In this document: positions 44,111 to 53,551 of the stretch, in pieces
How positions within the stretch are numbered: the first letter of the stretch is position 1
How the letters are laid out: every line of letters starts with the position of its first letter
NCBI RefSeq assembly: GCF_014748335.1
Contig: NZ_JAAVIY010000002.1
Span: 1-64,000 of the forward strand
Source: Flavobacterium selenitireducens
Lineage (GTDB): Bacteria > Bacteroidota > Bacteroidia > Flavobacteriales > Flavobacteriaceae
DNA: 64,000 nt
Reading direction: 5' to 3'
The notes under the pieces: model-generated
The model's input: only the letters and a program-made list of their open reading frames with translations
Databases searched by the model: none
Told to the model about the DNA's origin: nothing
Translations under genes and position numbers: made by a program

Positions 44111-45688
44111 ATGGCGGAAATTAAACCAGCTGAGATTTCAGCGATTTTAAAGAAACAGCTTTCGGCTTTCGAATCGGGAGCAACGCTTGAAGAAGTGGGA
44201 ACGGTCTTGAACGTCGGTGACGGTATCGCCCGCGTTTACGGATTGTCAAACGTACAATATGGTGAATTGGTAGAGTTCGAAAACGGTCTTGAAGCGATCG
44301 TTTTGAACCTCGAAGAAGATAACGTTGGTGTCGTATTGCTCGGCCCATCGACGGGAATCAAAGAAGGCTCCCAGGTTAAAAGAACACAGCGCATCGCTTC
44401 ATTGAAAGTCGGTGAGCAAATGGTTGGCCGTGTTGTGAACACGCTTGGTCAGCCAATCGACGGAAAAGGCCCAATCGGTGGCGATCTTTACGAGATGCCG
44501 TTGGAGCGCAAAGCTCCGGGAGTAATCTTCCGTCAGCCGGTAACAGAGCCGCTTCAAACGGGTATCAAAGCGGTAGATGCGATGATTCCTGTCGGACGTG
44601 GACAGCGCGAGCTTGTGATCGGTGACCGTCAAACCGGAAAATCTACGGTTTGTTTGGATACGATCCTGAACCAGAAAGAATTCTACGATGCAGGACAACC
44701 TGTATTTTGTATCTATGTCGCTATCGGACAAAAAGCTTCGACTGTTGCCGGTATCGCCAAAACTTTGGAAGAAAGAGGCGCAATGGCCTACACGGTTATC
44801 GTGGCTGCGAACGCGTCCGATCCTGCTCCGATGCAGGTTTACGCTCCGTTTGCGGGTGCTGCGATCGGTGAATATTTCCGCGATACGGGCCGTCCGGCTT
44901 TGATCGTATACGATGATTTGTCTAAGCAAGCGGTTGCTTACCGCGAGGTTTCGTTGTTGCTTCGTCGTCCACCGGGACGTGAGGCATATCCTGGAGACGT
45001 TTTCTACCTTCACAGCCGTCTTTTGGAAAGAGCTGCGAAAGTGATTGCAGATGACAACATCGCAAAGAACATGAACGACCTTCCGGAATCTTTGAAACCG
45101 ATTGTAAAAGGTGGCGGATCGCTTACGGCTCTTCCGATCATCGAAACACAAGCGGGTGACGTTTCGGCATATATTCCGACAAACGTAATTTCGATTACTG
45201 ATGGACAGATCTTCCTTGAGTCCGATTTGTTCAACTCTGGTGTACGTCCTGCAATCAACGTTGGTATTTCGGTATCTCGTGTGGGAGGTAACGCCCAGAT
45301 CAAATCGATGAAGAAAGTTGCAGGTACGCTTAAACTTGACCAGGCGCAGTTTCGCGAATTGGAAGCGTTTGCGAAATTCGGATCCGACCTTGACGCCGTT
45401 ACCTTGAACGTAATCGAAAAAGGCCGACGCAACGTAGAGATTTTGAAGCAAGGTTTGAACTCTCCGTTTACGGTTGAAGATCAGGTTGCGATCATCTACG
45501 CGGGTTCAAAGAACTTGTTGCGCAGCGTTCCTGTAGACAAAGTGAAGGAATTCGAAAAAGACTTCCTGCAATACATGAACGCAAAACACCGCGACACGCT
45601 TGACGCTTTGAAAGCCGGTAAATTCACCGACGAGATCACTAGCGTTATCGAAAGCGCGGCTAAGGAAACTGCAGCGAAATACAATTAA
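44111..45688 (+). CDS. atpA: ATP synthase F1 subunit alpha
   Basis: 525 residues. N-terminal beta-barrel, then the nucleotide-binding domain with the P-loop GDRQTGKST, the conserved [14 protein letters not shown], and the Arg-finger region, followed by the C-terminal helical domain. It forms the non-catalytic nucleotide sites of the F1 head. The coding strand uses more GGT/CGT/GTT-type codons than neighbouring genes, as expected for a highly expressed gene. A palindromic AT-rich spacer follows before atpG. Confidence 0.97.
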   Translation: MAEIKPAEISAILKKQLSAFESGATLEEVGTVLNVGDGIARVYGLSNVQYGELVEFENGLEAIVLNLEEDNVGVVLLGPSTGIKEGSQVKRTQRIASLKVGEQMVGRVVNTLGQPIDGKGPIGGDLYEMPLERKAPGVIFRQPVTEPLQTGIKAVDAMIPVGRGQRELVIGDRQTGKSTVCLDTILNQKEFYDAGQPVFCIYVAIGQKASTVAGIAKTLEERGAMAYTVIVAANASDPAPMQVYAPFAGAAIGEYFRDTGRPALIVYDDLSKQAVAYREVSLLLRRPPGREAYPGDVFYLHSRLLERAAKVIADDNIAKNMNDLPESLKPIVKGGGSLTALPIIETQAGDVSAYIPTNVISITDGQIFLESDLFNSGVRPAINVGISVSRVGGNAQIKSMKKVAGTLKLDQAQFRELEAFAKFGSDLDAVTLNVIEKGRRNVEILKQGLNSPFTVEDQVAIIYAGSKNLLRSVPVDKVKEFEKDFLQYMNAKHRDTLDALKAGKFTDEITSVIESAAKETAAKYN

Positions 45689-45690
45689 TC

Positions 45691-45743
45691 AATTTGAAAA
45701 TTTGAAAATTTGGAAATGGTGGTCATTTTCAAATTTTCAAATT
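45691..45743. repeat. AT-rich palindrome between atpA and atpG
   Basis: Perfect 19-bp inverted repeat: AATTTGAAAATTTGAAAAT (45691-45709) and its complement (45725-45743), 15-base loop. It begins 2 bases after the atpA stop. No T-run of terminator type, so more likely an mRNA-processing or repeat element. Confidence 0.7.
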
Positions 45744-45762
45744 ATCTAATTTTCAAATTATA

Positions 45763-46626
45763 ATGGCAAACCTAAAGGAAATACGTAACCGGATCACTTC
45801 CGTTTCCTCAACGATGCAAATCACATCGGCGATGAAGATGGTGTCTGCGGCCAAATTGAAAAAGGCCCAGGACGCAATCACCGCCATGAGACCGTACGCC
45901 GAGAAACTTACGGAATTGCTTCAGAATTTGTCTTCTACATTAGAAGGCGATATGGGAGGTGCTTTTACAACCCAACGCGAAGTAAAGAACGTCCTTATCG
46001 TGGCCGTGACTTCAAACCGCGGACTTGCCGGAGCCTTTAACTCGAATGTGCTCAAGGAAATCAAGCGTTTGTCTGAAGGGCAATATGCTGGCAAGAAAGT
46101 CGATTTCGTCACGATCGGAAAGAAAGGAAACGACATCCTCAAGAAATCGGGCAATGTGGTTTCGAACAACAATGGCCTGTTTGACGAGCTTACGTTCGAC
46201 AACGTTTCTGTTGTTACCGATGAAATCGTGAAGTTGTTCCTCGACGGAAAATACGACAAGATCGTTTTGGTATACAACCAGTTCAAGAATGCCGCTACGC
46301 AAATCATTAAAGAAGAGCAGTTGTTGCCGTTGGTTCCGCCAGCCAAGACCGACAGTTCTAAGGTAGTGGATTATATTTTCGAGCCTTCGAAAGAAGAAAT
46401 CGTCTTGACATTGATCCCAAAAATGCTCAAAACACAGGTTTACAAAGCCGTTCGCGACTCTTTCGCGGCCGAGCACGGAGCGCGTATGACGGCCATGCAC
46501 AAAGCAACCGACAATGCCACGGCCTTGCGCAACCAATTAAAGCTGACTTACAACAAAGCACGTCAGGCGGCCATCACGAACGAGATCCTAGAAATCGTCG
46601 GTGGAGCCGAAGCTTTGAAAGGATAA
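45763..46626 (+). CDS. atpG: ATP synthase F1 subunit gamma
   Basis: 287 residues. N-terminal helix ANLKEIRNRITSVSSTMQITSAMKMV and the C-terminal AAEHGARMTAMHKATDNATALRNQLKLTYNKARQ form the rotating coiled coil; both are highly conserved. Central Rossmann-like part in between. It is the rotor shaft linking c-ring and catalytic head. Last gene of the operon: beta and epsilon (atpD, atpC) are not here, as is normal in Bacteroidota. A terminator follows 21 bases after the stop. Confidence 0.96.
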   Translation: MANLKEIRNRITSVSSTMQITSAMKMVSAAKLKKAQDAITAMRPYAEKLTELLQNLSSTLEGDMGGAFTTQREVKNVLIVAVTSNRGLAGAFNSNVLKEIKRLSEGQYAGKKVDFVTIGKKGNDILKKSGNVVSNNNGLFDELTFDNVSVVTDEIVKLFLDGKYDKIVLVYNQFKNAATQIIKEEQLLPLVPPAKTDSSKVVDYIFEPSKEEIVLTLIPKMLKTQVYKAVRDSFAAEHGARMTAMHKATDNATALRNQLKLTYNKARQAAITNEILEIVGGAEALKG

Positions 46627-46647
46627 GCATTGCAGATATGAATAGAG

Positions 46648-46674
46648 AAGCCGGATTGATGTCCGGCTTTTTTT
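46648..46674 (+). terminator. Terminator of the atp operon
   Basis: Perfect 8-bp GC-rich stem AAGCCGGA / TCCGGCTT (46648-46655 with 46662-46669), 6-base loop, followed by T residues to 46674. Confidence 0.92.
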
Positions 46675-46753
46675 GTTTAAGATTAATCGCGCGCGGCTAA
46701 ATCAACCACTCGACATCAGGCGCATCCGGACAATGTCGCTAAACCGACAGCGA

Positions 46754-48835
46754 TTACTGGTTCAAATGAAACCACAGAAAATCGTAAAAATTCGCCTTTT
46801 GCTGAATACTGCTCGTATAGTTTGAAATCGTGCCGTAATGCCCGGATTTGGTGTAACTCAATAAGTAAACCGGATTCTTCTGAGCCGGACGACCCTGGAG
46901 TTTCGCGGCGAATTTATACGAATGAAAAGGCGGCACGCGGTCGTCGTTTTCAGACGTTATGACCATCGTCACCGGATAGTTGACATCTTCCTTGATATTG
47001 TGGTAAGGCGAAAAGGCCATCAGCCGTTTGAAATCATCGGCTTTCCTGGGATCGCCATATTCGGATTGGTGCTTGCTTCCGACGGTATACAAATCGTAAT
47101 TCACCATGTCCATCACACCTACTTTGGGAATCGCGACTTTATAGAGTTCGGGCGCGAGAACCAATGCCGAAGCCACGACCATTCCGCCATGCGATCCACC
47201 CGTAATTCCAAGTTTTGCTGCCGACGTGTATCGGTTTTCGATCAGGAATTTCGACGCGTCGATGAAATCGTGTATCGTATTGATCTTGTTTTTCCCGCTT
47301 CCCGCCTCGTGCCACTGTCGTCCTTTTTCACCACCACCGCGAATTTCCGCGTAAGCGTAGATGCCGCCTTTCTCGAGAAATGTCAGCAATGCCGTGTCGT
47401 AATGGAATTCGGTCACGACGCCATATCCGCCGTAAGCTTCGAGCAATGTAGGATTGTTGCCATCGAGAACGACATCGCGATCGTGGATGACGGTTATCGG
47501 AATGTCTTTGTTGTCTCGGCTTTTATAGGTCAGGTGTTTGATCGCGAACTTGTCGAGCGGGAACAATGTCGATTTTGGCCTGATGTAGTCGTTGAAAAAT
47601 TCATGGGCCGTGCCGTTCTTGATATCCAACTTGAAATTGCGGTAGGAAATTACGCTCGAGTGGAACGTCACATAAAGGATGTCTTTTTCGGAATCGATAA
47701 ACCTGAAATTGAAATCCATTTCATAAGGTGCGTCGAACTTGCGGATGAATTGTCCGTCCAAATCGTAAACGCTGAGATAATACGAACCCGATTTTCGGTA
47801 TTTGCAAAAGATGTACTTATCCGTAAAGAAATTATCGACAAGCAAATGCCCGTAGATTTGAGGAATCACGACTTTGCGTTCCGACGGATTCTCGAGCGTG
47901 AAATACCGTACGTCGCCCCAATCGTAATCGGAAGACGAGAAGTAAATCTTATCCTTCGTAGTCCCGATGATCTTCATGTCGGTCGTATCCTTTTCGATGA
48001 AGGGCTTGAGGTCGAACGCCGGGCCGTCGAGATTGGCCGAATAATAAGTGCGCGAACCGTCACGCGAATCGGTTTCGGTAACGAACAAGCGGTTGTGCTT
48101 GGTACGGGCGCCAAACCAGTTGTTGGTTTTGGTGGCGTCGAAAACCAAAATGTCTTCGCTCTGCGGTTTCCCGATCTCGTGATAATACAACTGGAACGTC
48201 GAATCTTTCTCGAATTCCCGGAGGTTGGCGTTCTTCTTGTAAAAAATTCCCTTGTCGGCATTCCAACTCACGGACGCGAACTTGATTTGTTTGAGCGCGT
48301 CGTCCATCAAGTTGCGGGTGTCAAGGTTCACGAACCGAATTTCCTGTCGGTCACTTCCCGCCATAGAAACGGTACACGCAAGCAGACGCGAATTTTTCGA
48401 CGGATAATAATCCATAAGGAAAGAGCCGTCGTTCCCATACAATTTATAGGTGTTGAAAATCTCGATAGACTGGTCGGCGAGACTCTTGCGATAGAACAGT
48501 GAGGCCGGTCGGTTTTTGTCTTTGATATAGCGGGAGTAATAATATTTTCCGTTTTTGCCCGGAAGCGCATTTGTCGACAAAAAGTTGAATTCCTTGATTT
48601 TCGACGCTACCGAAACCGATTTGTTCACCAGGTCAAGATGCGATTGGGTAAAAGCGTTCTGGGCCGAAACCCAAGTAGCGACTTCGGCCGATCGCGTATT
48701 TTCGAGCCAGGAATAGTCGTCCGCTATCGAAATGCCGAAGCGCGTCTGGGCATTCCCGACTTTTTTGGTGGCAGGCGAACTGCTTTGGGCAACGGTATTC
48801 GCGGCCAGGAGAAGGCAAAAAACAGAGAGTTTCAA
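46754..48835 (-). CDS. Prolyl oligopeptidase family serine peptidase (S9A)
   Basis: 693 residues. Signal peptide MKLSVFCLLLAANTVAQ, so exported to periplasm or beyond. Beta-propeller domain about 75-420 and an alpha/beta-hydrolase domain whose catalytic residues are all present: Ser548 in GGSHGG, Asp about 632 in NDDRVPP and His666 in SGHYG. The family cleaves proline-containing short peptides; the propeller limits substrate size. Monocistronic; convergent with the atp operon. It has no T9SS sorting domain. Confidence 0.93.
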   Translation of the reverse strand: MKLSVFCLLLAANTVAQSSSPATKKVGNAQTRFGISIADDYSWLENTRSAEVATWVSAQNAFTQSHLDLVNKSVSVASKIKEFNFLSTNALPGKNGKYYYSRYIKDKNRPASLFYRKSLADQSIEIFNTYKLYGNDGSFLMDYYPSKNSRLLACTVSMAGSDRQEIRFVNLDTRNLMDDALKQIKFASVSWNADKGIFYKKNANLREFEKDSTFQLYYHEIGKPQSEDILVFDATKTNNWFGARTKHNRLFVTETDSRDGSRTYYSANLDGPAFDLKPFIEKDTTDMKIIGTTKDKIYFSSSDYDWGDVRYFTLENPSERKVVIPQIYGHLLVDNFFTDKYIFCKYRKSGSYYLSVYDLDGQFIRKFDAPYEMDFNFRFIDSEKDILYVTFHSSVISYRNFKLDIKNGTAHEFFNDYIRPKSTLFPLDKFAIKHLTYKSRDNKDIPITVIHDRDVVLDGNNPTLLEAYGGYGVVTEFHYDTALLTFLEKGGIYAYAEIRGGGEKGRQWHEAGSGKNKINTIHDFIDASKFLIENRYTSAAKLGITGGSHGGMVVASALVLAPELYKVAIPKVGVMDMVNYDLYTVGSKHQSEYGDPRKADDFKRLMAFSPYHNIKEDVNYPVTMVITSENDDRVPPFHSYKFAAKLQGRPAQKNPVYLLSYTKSGHYGTISNYTSSIQQKANFYDFLWFHLNQ

Positions 48836-48961
48836 GTTTAACGGTGTTTGGTAGGCAACAAATATAGAAGAAACGTGGCTTCAATTTATTTGGACGCGAC
48901 CTGTGTTGATTATTATGATGATAACGTCTGGGTTAAACTCGGCTTAAGCCGTATAAATGGT

Positions 48962-48969
48962 TATTTTTG
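48962..48969 (+). promoter_or_regulatory. -7 box TATTTTTG of the flippase-dut-EnvC operon
   Basis: Perfect TAnnTTTG 25 bases before the GTG start at 48995. Because it lies inside a longer open frame that begins at 48848, it argues for the later start. No clear TTG -33. Confidence 0.5.
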
Positions 48970-48994
48970 CATATTACAGCGAATCAAGCCGAGC

Positions 48995-50491
48995 GTGTAC
49001 AAAAATCTTTTCAAACAGACTGCGATTTACGGGATTGCCACGGTGTTGCCGCGCATGCTGAGCTTTTTGCTCGTAAGGCTCTACACGAATAAACTTCCGA
49101 CGAACGAATACGGGGACGTGAGCATCGTCATGGCCTGGATGGTCTTCCTCAATGTGGCGCTTTCGTACGGTTTCGAGACCGGATTTTTCAGGTTTTACAA
49201 CTCCGAGCAAAACAAGGAAAACGTCGTTTCCACGTCGACGATCTCGATTTTTTGGTCGTCTCTCGCGTTTCTCGGTTTGGCGTTGTCGTTCCGGAACAGC
49301 ATCGCACATGCGGTCAACGTCGATTCATCCTACATCACATATGCCATCTGGATTTTGGTGCTCGACGCACTTGTCGTCATTCCGTTTTCCAAACTACGCG
49401 CCCAGCAACGGCCAATGCGTTACGCCGTGATCAAGATCGGAAACGTCATCATCAACATGGGATTGAACCTGATCTGTTTGTTGTGGCTTCCCGTTTTCGC
49501 CCAAAACAATCCGGACAGTTTCCTGAGCAGTTTGTACGTCGAGAATTTCGAGGTCGGATACATTTTCATGTCCAACCTGATCGCGAGCCTGCTCACATTC
49601 GTCGTGTTGTCGCCCGATTATTTCAAAGTCAACTGGCACATCGACCCGATCTTGTGGAAACGCATGATGAAATACGGCCTCCCGATTTTTTTCGCCGGAA
49701 TCGCGTTTGCCGTCAACGAACACTTCGACAAAATCCTGCTAGAGAAAATCCTTCCGGCCAATGTTGGGAAAACCCAGGCCGGTATTTATTCGGCCTGTTA
49801 CAAACTCGCATTGTTCATGACGTTGTATGCCACGGCCTTCCGCTTGGGAATCGAGCCGTTCTTTTTCAGCCACGCCGGCAACGACAACGCCAAGGAAACC
49901 TATGCCGTGATCACCAAATATTTCGTGATTTTCGGCTCGTTGATCCTGCTTTCGGTGGTCGTGTTTGCCGATGTCCTCAAACTCATGCTGCTCGACAACC
50001 CTGATTATTGGGAAGCCATGAAAGTCGTCCCGCTAATCATCGTCGCGAATTTTTTCCTCGGGATTTACACCAATCTTTCGGTTTGGTACAAGCTCATCGA
50101 CAAGACCCACATCGGAGCCTACATTTCGTTTGTCGGAGCTGCCGTCACGTTGGGACTCAATATTTTACTGATTCCGATGTTCCAGAAAAAAACAGGCGAC
50201 GGTTACATGGGCTCGGCCATCGCTACGATCGCAGCTTATGGTTCCATGATGGTCATATCGTACCTAATGGGTCAAAAGCGGTACGAAATCCCGTACGACA
50301 TGAAACGGATACTAGGTTATCTCGGCGTATCCATCACATTTTCGTTTGTCGCATTTTACGTTTTCCGCGAAAACTATTTCGTCAACATACCGCTTTTGCT
50401 TGTCTTTTCAGGACTCGTTTATTATGGCGAAAAAGAAACGTTGGAGGGCATTATAAAACGCAGGAGACGAACAAAAAAAATGGAGATTTGA
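48995..50491 (+). CDS. Polysaccharide flippase (MOP superfamily)
   Basis: 498 residues from the GTG at 48995 (V-Y-K-N-L-F-K-Q-T-A-I-Y-G). The longer frame from 48848 would add 49 non-conserved residues and include the promoter, so it is rejected. Twelve to fourteen membrane spans; YGIATVLPRMLSFLLVRLYT and VSIVMAWMVFLNVALSYGFETGFFRF are typical of lipopolysaccharide-type flippases. It moves lipid-linked glycan across the inner membrane. The following genes (dut, nucleotidyltransferase, TPR, DUF4292, EnvC-like) keep the same order in other flavobacteria as far as I recall. A second flippase is at 13924. Confidence 0.87.
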   Translation: MYKNLFKQTAIYGIATVLPRMLSFLLVRLYTNKLPTNEYGDVSIVMAWMVFLNVALSYGFETGFFRFYNSEQNKENVVSTSTISIFWSSLAFLGLALSFRNSIAHAVNVDSSYITYAIWILVLDALVVIPFSKLRAQQRPMRYAVIKIGNVIINMGLNLICLLWLPVFAQNNPDSFLSSLYVENFEVGYIFMSNLIASLLTFVVLSPDYFKVNWHIDPILWKRMMKYGLPIFFAGIAFAVNEHFDKILLEKILPANVGKTQAGIYSACYKLALFMTLYATAFRLGIEPFFFSHAGNDNAKETYAVITKYFVIFGSLILLSVVVFADVLKLMLLDNPDYWEAMKVVPLIIVANFFLGIYTNLSVWYKLIDKTHIGAYISFVGAAVTLGLNILLIPMFQKKTGDGYMGSAIATIAAYGSMMVISYLMGQKRYEIPYDMKRILGYLGVSITFSFVAFYVFRENYFVNIPLLLVFSGLVYYGEKETLEGIIKRRRRTKKMEI

Positions 50492-50631
50492 AGCTTGATC
50501 CCGCTGTGCGCTTCCCGCTTTCTTGAACAACGCGTTTTTGAGCGGGCCGCGACGAGCTTCCGTTGGTCGCTGTCGCAACCCGGCAAAAAAAGCGTTCTTC
50601 GGCGAAAGGCTGTCCGCTTCCATCGGGGCTA
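50492..50631 (-). ncRNA. Structured element resembling a Flavo-1-type RNA
   Basis: On the minus strand the 140-base element starts TAGCCCCGATGGAAGCGG and ends AGCGGGATCAAGCT, two blocks I associate with a conserved flavobacterial structured motif. Between them is a long imperfect hairpin: AACGC pairs with GCGTT, then a T-rich/A-rich section, then CGGGTTGCGAC pairs with GTCGCGGCCCG (two G-U pairs). The match to the Rfam family called Flavo-1 is from memory and unverified. It sits between the flippase stop and dut, antisense to their transcript; if transcribed from the plus strand it would form the complementary hairpin in the dut leader. Confidence 0.5.
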
Positions 50632-50663
50632 GGAATGGAGTTAAAACAAAGAATCGAATACAA

Positions 50664-51098
50664 ATGAAAATATACATTGTCAACAAATCAGGTCACGACC
50701 TGCCGAACTACGAAACGATCGCTTCCGCCGGAATGGATTTGCGCGCCGTCGTTACAGAACCGATTGTCCTGGGCCCACTCGAGCGCGCCATCGTAAAGAC
50801 GGGGCTTTTCATCGAGCTTCCCGTCGGATACGAAGCCCAGGTCAGGCCGCGCTCAGGATTGGCTGCCAAGAGAGGCGTCACCGTGCTGAACTCACCGGGA
50901 ACCATAGATGCTGATTATCGGGGCGAAATCGGAGTGATTTTAGTAAATTTATCGAATGAGCCTTTTACCGTCGAAAACGGGGAACGCATCGCACAACTCG
51001 TCATCGCCAAGCACGAACGCGCCCAATGGGTCGAAGTTTCGGAATTGAGCGAAACAACCAGAGGCGCCGGCGGTTTTGGAAGTACGGGCGTGAAATAG
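50664..51098 (+). CDS. dut: dUTP diphosphatase
   Basis: 144 residues from the ATG at 50664; an open frame extends back to 50523 but only through the structured RNA element. All five trimeric dUTPase motifs are present: SAGMDLRA (1), [12 protein letters not shown] (2), [14 protein letters not shown] (3), [10 protein letters not shown] (4) and [10 protein letters not shown] (5). It hydrolyses dUTP to dUMP and pyrophosphate, keeping uracil out of DNA and feeding dTMP synthesis. Placed in an envelope operon, a conserved but functionally unexplained location. Confidence 0.96.
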   Translation: MKIYIVNKSGHDLPNYETIASAGMDLRAVVTEPIVLGPLERAIVKTGLFIELPVGYEAQVRPRSGLAAKRGVTVLNSPGTIDADYRGEIGVILVNLSNEPFTVENGERIAQLVIAKHERAQWVEVSELSETTRGAGGFGSTGVK

Positions 51099-51153
51099 TT
51101 CAAAAGTCGTTGTCCGTGCACATTTTTCAGCACTAGAACAACGAACTACGAAT

Positions 51154-51181
51154 ACGAAATAACGAAAACGAAATAACGAAA
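51154..51181 (+). repeat. 14-bp tandem duplication before the nucleotidyltransferase gene
   Basis: ACGAAATAACGAAA occurs twice head to tail (51154-51167, 51168-51181), followed by another ACGAA. It lies 16 bases upstream of the ATG at 51197, so copy number could alter the leader. Confidence 0.6.
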
Positions 51182-51196
51182 AACGAAGTTACTTAG

Positions 51197-52204
51197 ATGA
51201 AAATAATAGTCCCAATGGCCGGGCGCGGCTCAAGATTGCGTCCACACACGCTCACCATTCCAAAACCATTGATCCCGATTGCCGGCAAACCCATCGTGCA
51301 TCGTCTCGTAGAAGACATTGCCGGTGTCATCAACCAGGAAATTGAGGAAATAGCGTTTATCATCGCAAAAGATTTTGGAACTCAGGTAGAAAAGGACCTC
51401 GTTGCGATAGCTGAAAAACTTGGGGCGAAAGGCACGATCTGTTACCAAGAGCAACCGCTCGGAACGGCCCATGCGATCATGTCGGCAAAAGAATCGATGT
51501 CCGGCCCGATTGTCGTGGCTTACGCCGACACACTATTCCGCGCCGATTTTACGTTAGATACCACAGCGGACAGCGTCATCTGGGTCAAGCAAGTCGAAGA
51601 TCCGAGCGCGTTCGGCGTAGTAAAACTCGACGGTGATCGCATTACGGACTTCGTCGAAAAGCCGCAGGACTTCGTTTCGGATTTGGCCATCATCGGCATT
51701 TATTATTTCAAATCAGGGGAAACGCTACGTGCGGAATTGCAATACCTGCTCGACAACGACATCACGAAAGGTGGAGAATATCAGCTTACCGACGGTCTTG
51801 AAAACATGAAGCAAAAAGGGCTTCGTTTCGTTCCGGGAAAAGTAGACGAATGGATGGATTGCGGCAACAAGAACGTGACGGTAGAAACCAACTCGCGTCT
51901 GCTTGGCTTTTTGCACGCGGATGGCCAAGATATGGTAAGCAACGAAGCGCGCGTAGAAAATTCGACGATCATTCCGCCTTGCTTCATCGACAAGGATGTC
52001 GTGATCATCAACTCAATCGTCGGGCCTAATGTTTCCCTCGGACGCGCCACACACGTAAGCGACAGCAAAATCAAAAATAGCCTGATCCAAACGCATGCGC
52101 ATATCAAAAATGCAACGCTTGACAACGCCATGATTGGCAATCACGCGAGTTTCGACGGGAATTTCACAAGTATCAGCATCGGGGATTACTCCGTTTTAGA
52201 ATAA
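51197..52204 (+). CDS. Sugar-phosphate nucleotidyltransferase with beta-helix tail
   Basis: 335 residues. N-terminal NTP-transferase domain with the signature PMAGRGSRLRPHTLTIPKPL and KPIVHRL; product-site residues in VAYADTLF and VEKP. The last about 90 residues form left-handed beta-helix coils (DKDVVIINSIVGPNVSLGRA). It makes an NDP-sugar (glucose-1-phosphate thymidylyl- or uridylyl-type) from sugar-1-phosphate and NTP in the cytoplasm. The exact nucleotide and sugar cannot be told. Followed after 3 bases by the TPR protein gene. Confidence 0.88.
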   Translation: MKIIVPMAGRGSRLRPHTLTIPKPLIPIAGKPIVHRLVEDIAGVINQEIEEIAFIIAKDFGTQVEKDLVAIAEKLGAKGTICYQEQPLGTAHAIMSAKESMSGPIVVAYADTLFRADFTLDTTADSVIWVKQVEDPSAFGVVKLDGDRITDFVEKPQDFVSDLAIIGIYYFKSGETLRAELQYLLDNDITKGGEYQLTDGLENMKQKGLRFVPGKVDEWMDCGNKNVTVETNSRLLGFLHADGQDMVSNEARVENSTIIPPCFIDKDVVIINSIVGPNVSLGRATHVSDSKIKNSLIQTHAHIKNATLDNAMIGNHASFDGNFTSISIGDYSVLE

Positions 52205-52207
52205 CAA

Positions 52208-53551
52208 ATGAAGCGATTCGGATATCTTTTTTTACTCGGGATTTTCATCCAAACCCACGTTGCGGCCCAAATCCAGGAGCCCGAGGACGTGGCAATGGAA
52301 TCGAACGAATTCCGCAACCATTTCTACGAATCGCTCAAGCAAAAAGGTATTGAGAATTACGACAAGGCAGTTTCGGCTTTGCAGCGATGCCAAAAACTCG
52401 AACCGAACAATCCCGTGGTTTTTTTCGAGCTCGGCAAGAATTATCTGGCCCAAAAGGACTACAAAAAGGCTTATGAGAATTTCGAACAGGTCACCAAACT
52501 CGATCCCAAGAATAAATGGGCATGGGTCGGGATGTATGACGTTTGTTACGAAACCAAAGATTACAACCAGGCGATCATCATCGTAAAGAAACTTATCGAG
52601 TTCAAGAATGAGTACAAGGAAGATCTGACCTCGCTTTACATGAACACCCAACAATTCGACAAAGCGTTGGTGCTTATCAACGAGCTAAACGAAACCGTCG
52701 GATCTAACGATTTACGCGACAATTACAAAGCGGCGATCATGAAGGATCCGAAATTTCAGGGTTCTGAGATATCGAACTTACTGGACAAGATCAAATTGAA
52801 TCCAAAAGACGAAGCCAATTACGTAACGCTGATGTTTTTGTATTGGGATTCCAACCAGGACGCCAAAGCGCTTGAGATCGCCCAAAGGCTCGAAAAGGAA
52901 ATTCCGGGATCGGACTGGGCGCAAATCAGCCTGTTCAAGTATCATTTGACTAAAGCCGACGGCACGAAAGCCGTAAAAGCCATGAACCAGATCTTGGCCA
53001 GCAAAAAAGTCGACAACAAGATCCGCCACCGCGTGATGAACGAATTCCTGTTGTTTGCCAAAGACAAGCCTGAATTCGATGCCGATCTGCAAAAAGCCAT
53101 TTCCTTTTTTGAGAACGACAGAGAGGTCAGGGTCGCAAAGGAAATCGCAAAATTCTATCACTCCAAGAAGAACTGGGATCAGGCCATACGGTATTATGAG
53201 CAGCATCTCAAGTCTGAACCGGGCGACATGGAAGCGATCATGCTCGTGCTTGACGCCTATTCCCAAAAACCGGATTATGTGATTTTGGGCGAAAGGGCAG
53301 AAGGGTTGGTGGAATCGTATCCGCTTCAGCCACAATTTTATTATTACGCAGGATTGGCCTACAATCAGCAGAAAAATTTCAAGAAAGCCAAGGACCTGCT
53401 CGAAATTGGCGTAGATTATGTTGTGGACGACAAATCGCTCGAAACCAATTTCTACATCCAATTGGGAGAGGCTTTCAACGGATTGGGCGACCAGAAAAAG
53501 AAACAGGAATATTTCGTCAAAGCCGAAAAACTAATGGAAAAGAAAAAATGA
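52208..53551 (+). CDS. Exported TPR protein
   Basis: 447 residues. Signal peptide MKRFGYLFLLGIFIQTHVAAQ, then an all-helical array of about ten tetratricopeptide repeats (for example NPVVFFELGKNYLAQKDYKK and WAWVGMYDVCYETKDYNQ). No enzyme motif. TPRs bind partner proteins, so it is probably a periplasmic or outer-membrane-associated adaptor. Its stop overlaps the start of the DUF4292 lipoprotein gene (ATGA), and the EnvC-like gene follows, suggesting a joint role in envelope or peptidoglycan assembly (inference). Confidence 0.85.
   Translation: MKRFGYLFLLGIFIQTHVAAQIQEPEDVAMESNEFRNHFYESLKQKGIENYDKAVSALQRCQKLEPNNPVVFFELGKNYLAQKDYKKAYENFEQVTKLDPKNKWAWVGMYDVCYETKDYNQAIIIVKKLIEFKNEYKEDLTSLYMNTQQFDKALVLINELNETVGSNDLRDNYKAAIMKDPKFQGSEISNLLDKIKLNPKDEANYVTLMFLYWDSNQDAKALEIAQRLEKEIPGSDWAQISLFKYHLTKADGTKAVKAMNQILASKKVDNKIRHRVMNEFLLFAKDKPEFDADLQKAISFFENDREVRVAKEIAKFYHSKKNWDQAIRYYEQHLKSEPGDMEAIMLVLDAYSQKPDYVILGERAEGLVESYPLQPQFYYYAGLAYNQQKNFKKAKDLLEIGVDYVVDDKSLETNFYIQLGEAFNGLGDQKKKQEYFVKAEKLMEKKK

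Noticed and set aside
44399..45451. Open frame of 350 codons opposite atpA
   Set aside because: Shadow created by codon bias of the highly expressed atpA; Arg/Ser-rich product without family features.
46627..46753. Missing atpD and atpC taken as a deletion
   Set aside because: Beta and epsilon genes are normally at another locus in Bacteroidota; the clean terminator after atpG argues against loss here.
46922..48502. Open frame of 526 codons opposite the prolyl oligopeptidase
   Set aside because: Antisense shadow of a well-supported gene with all catalytic residues; the product has no domain and an Arg/Val-heavy composition.
50523..50663. N-terminal extension of dut
   Set aside because: The added 47 residues are the translated structured RNA element; family motif 1 lies just after the ATG at 50664.
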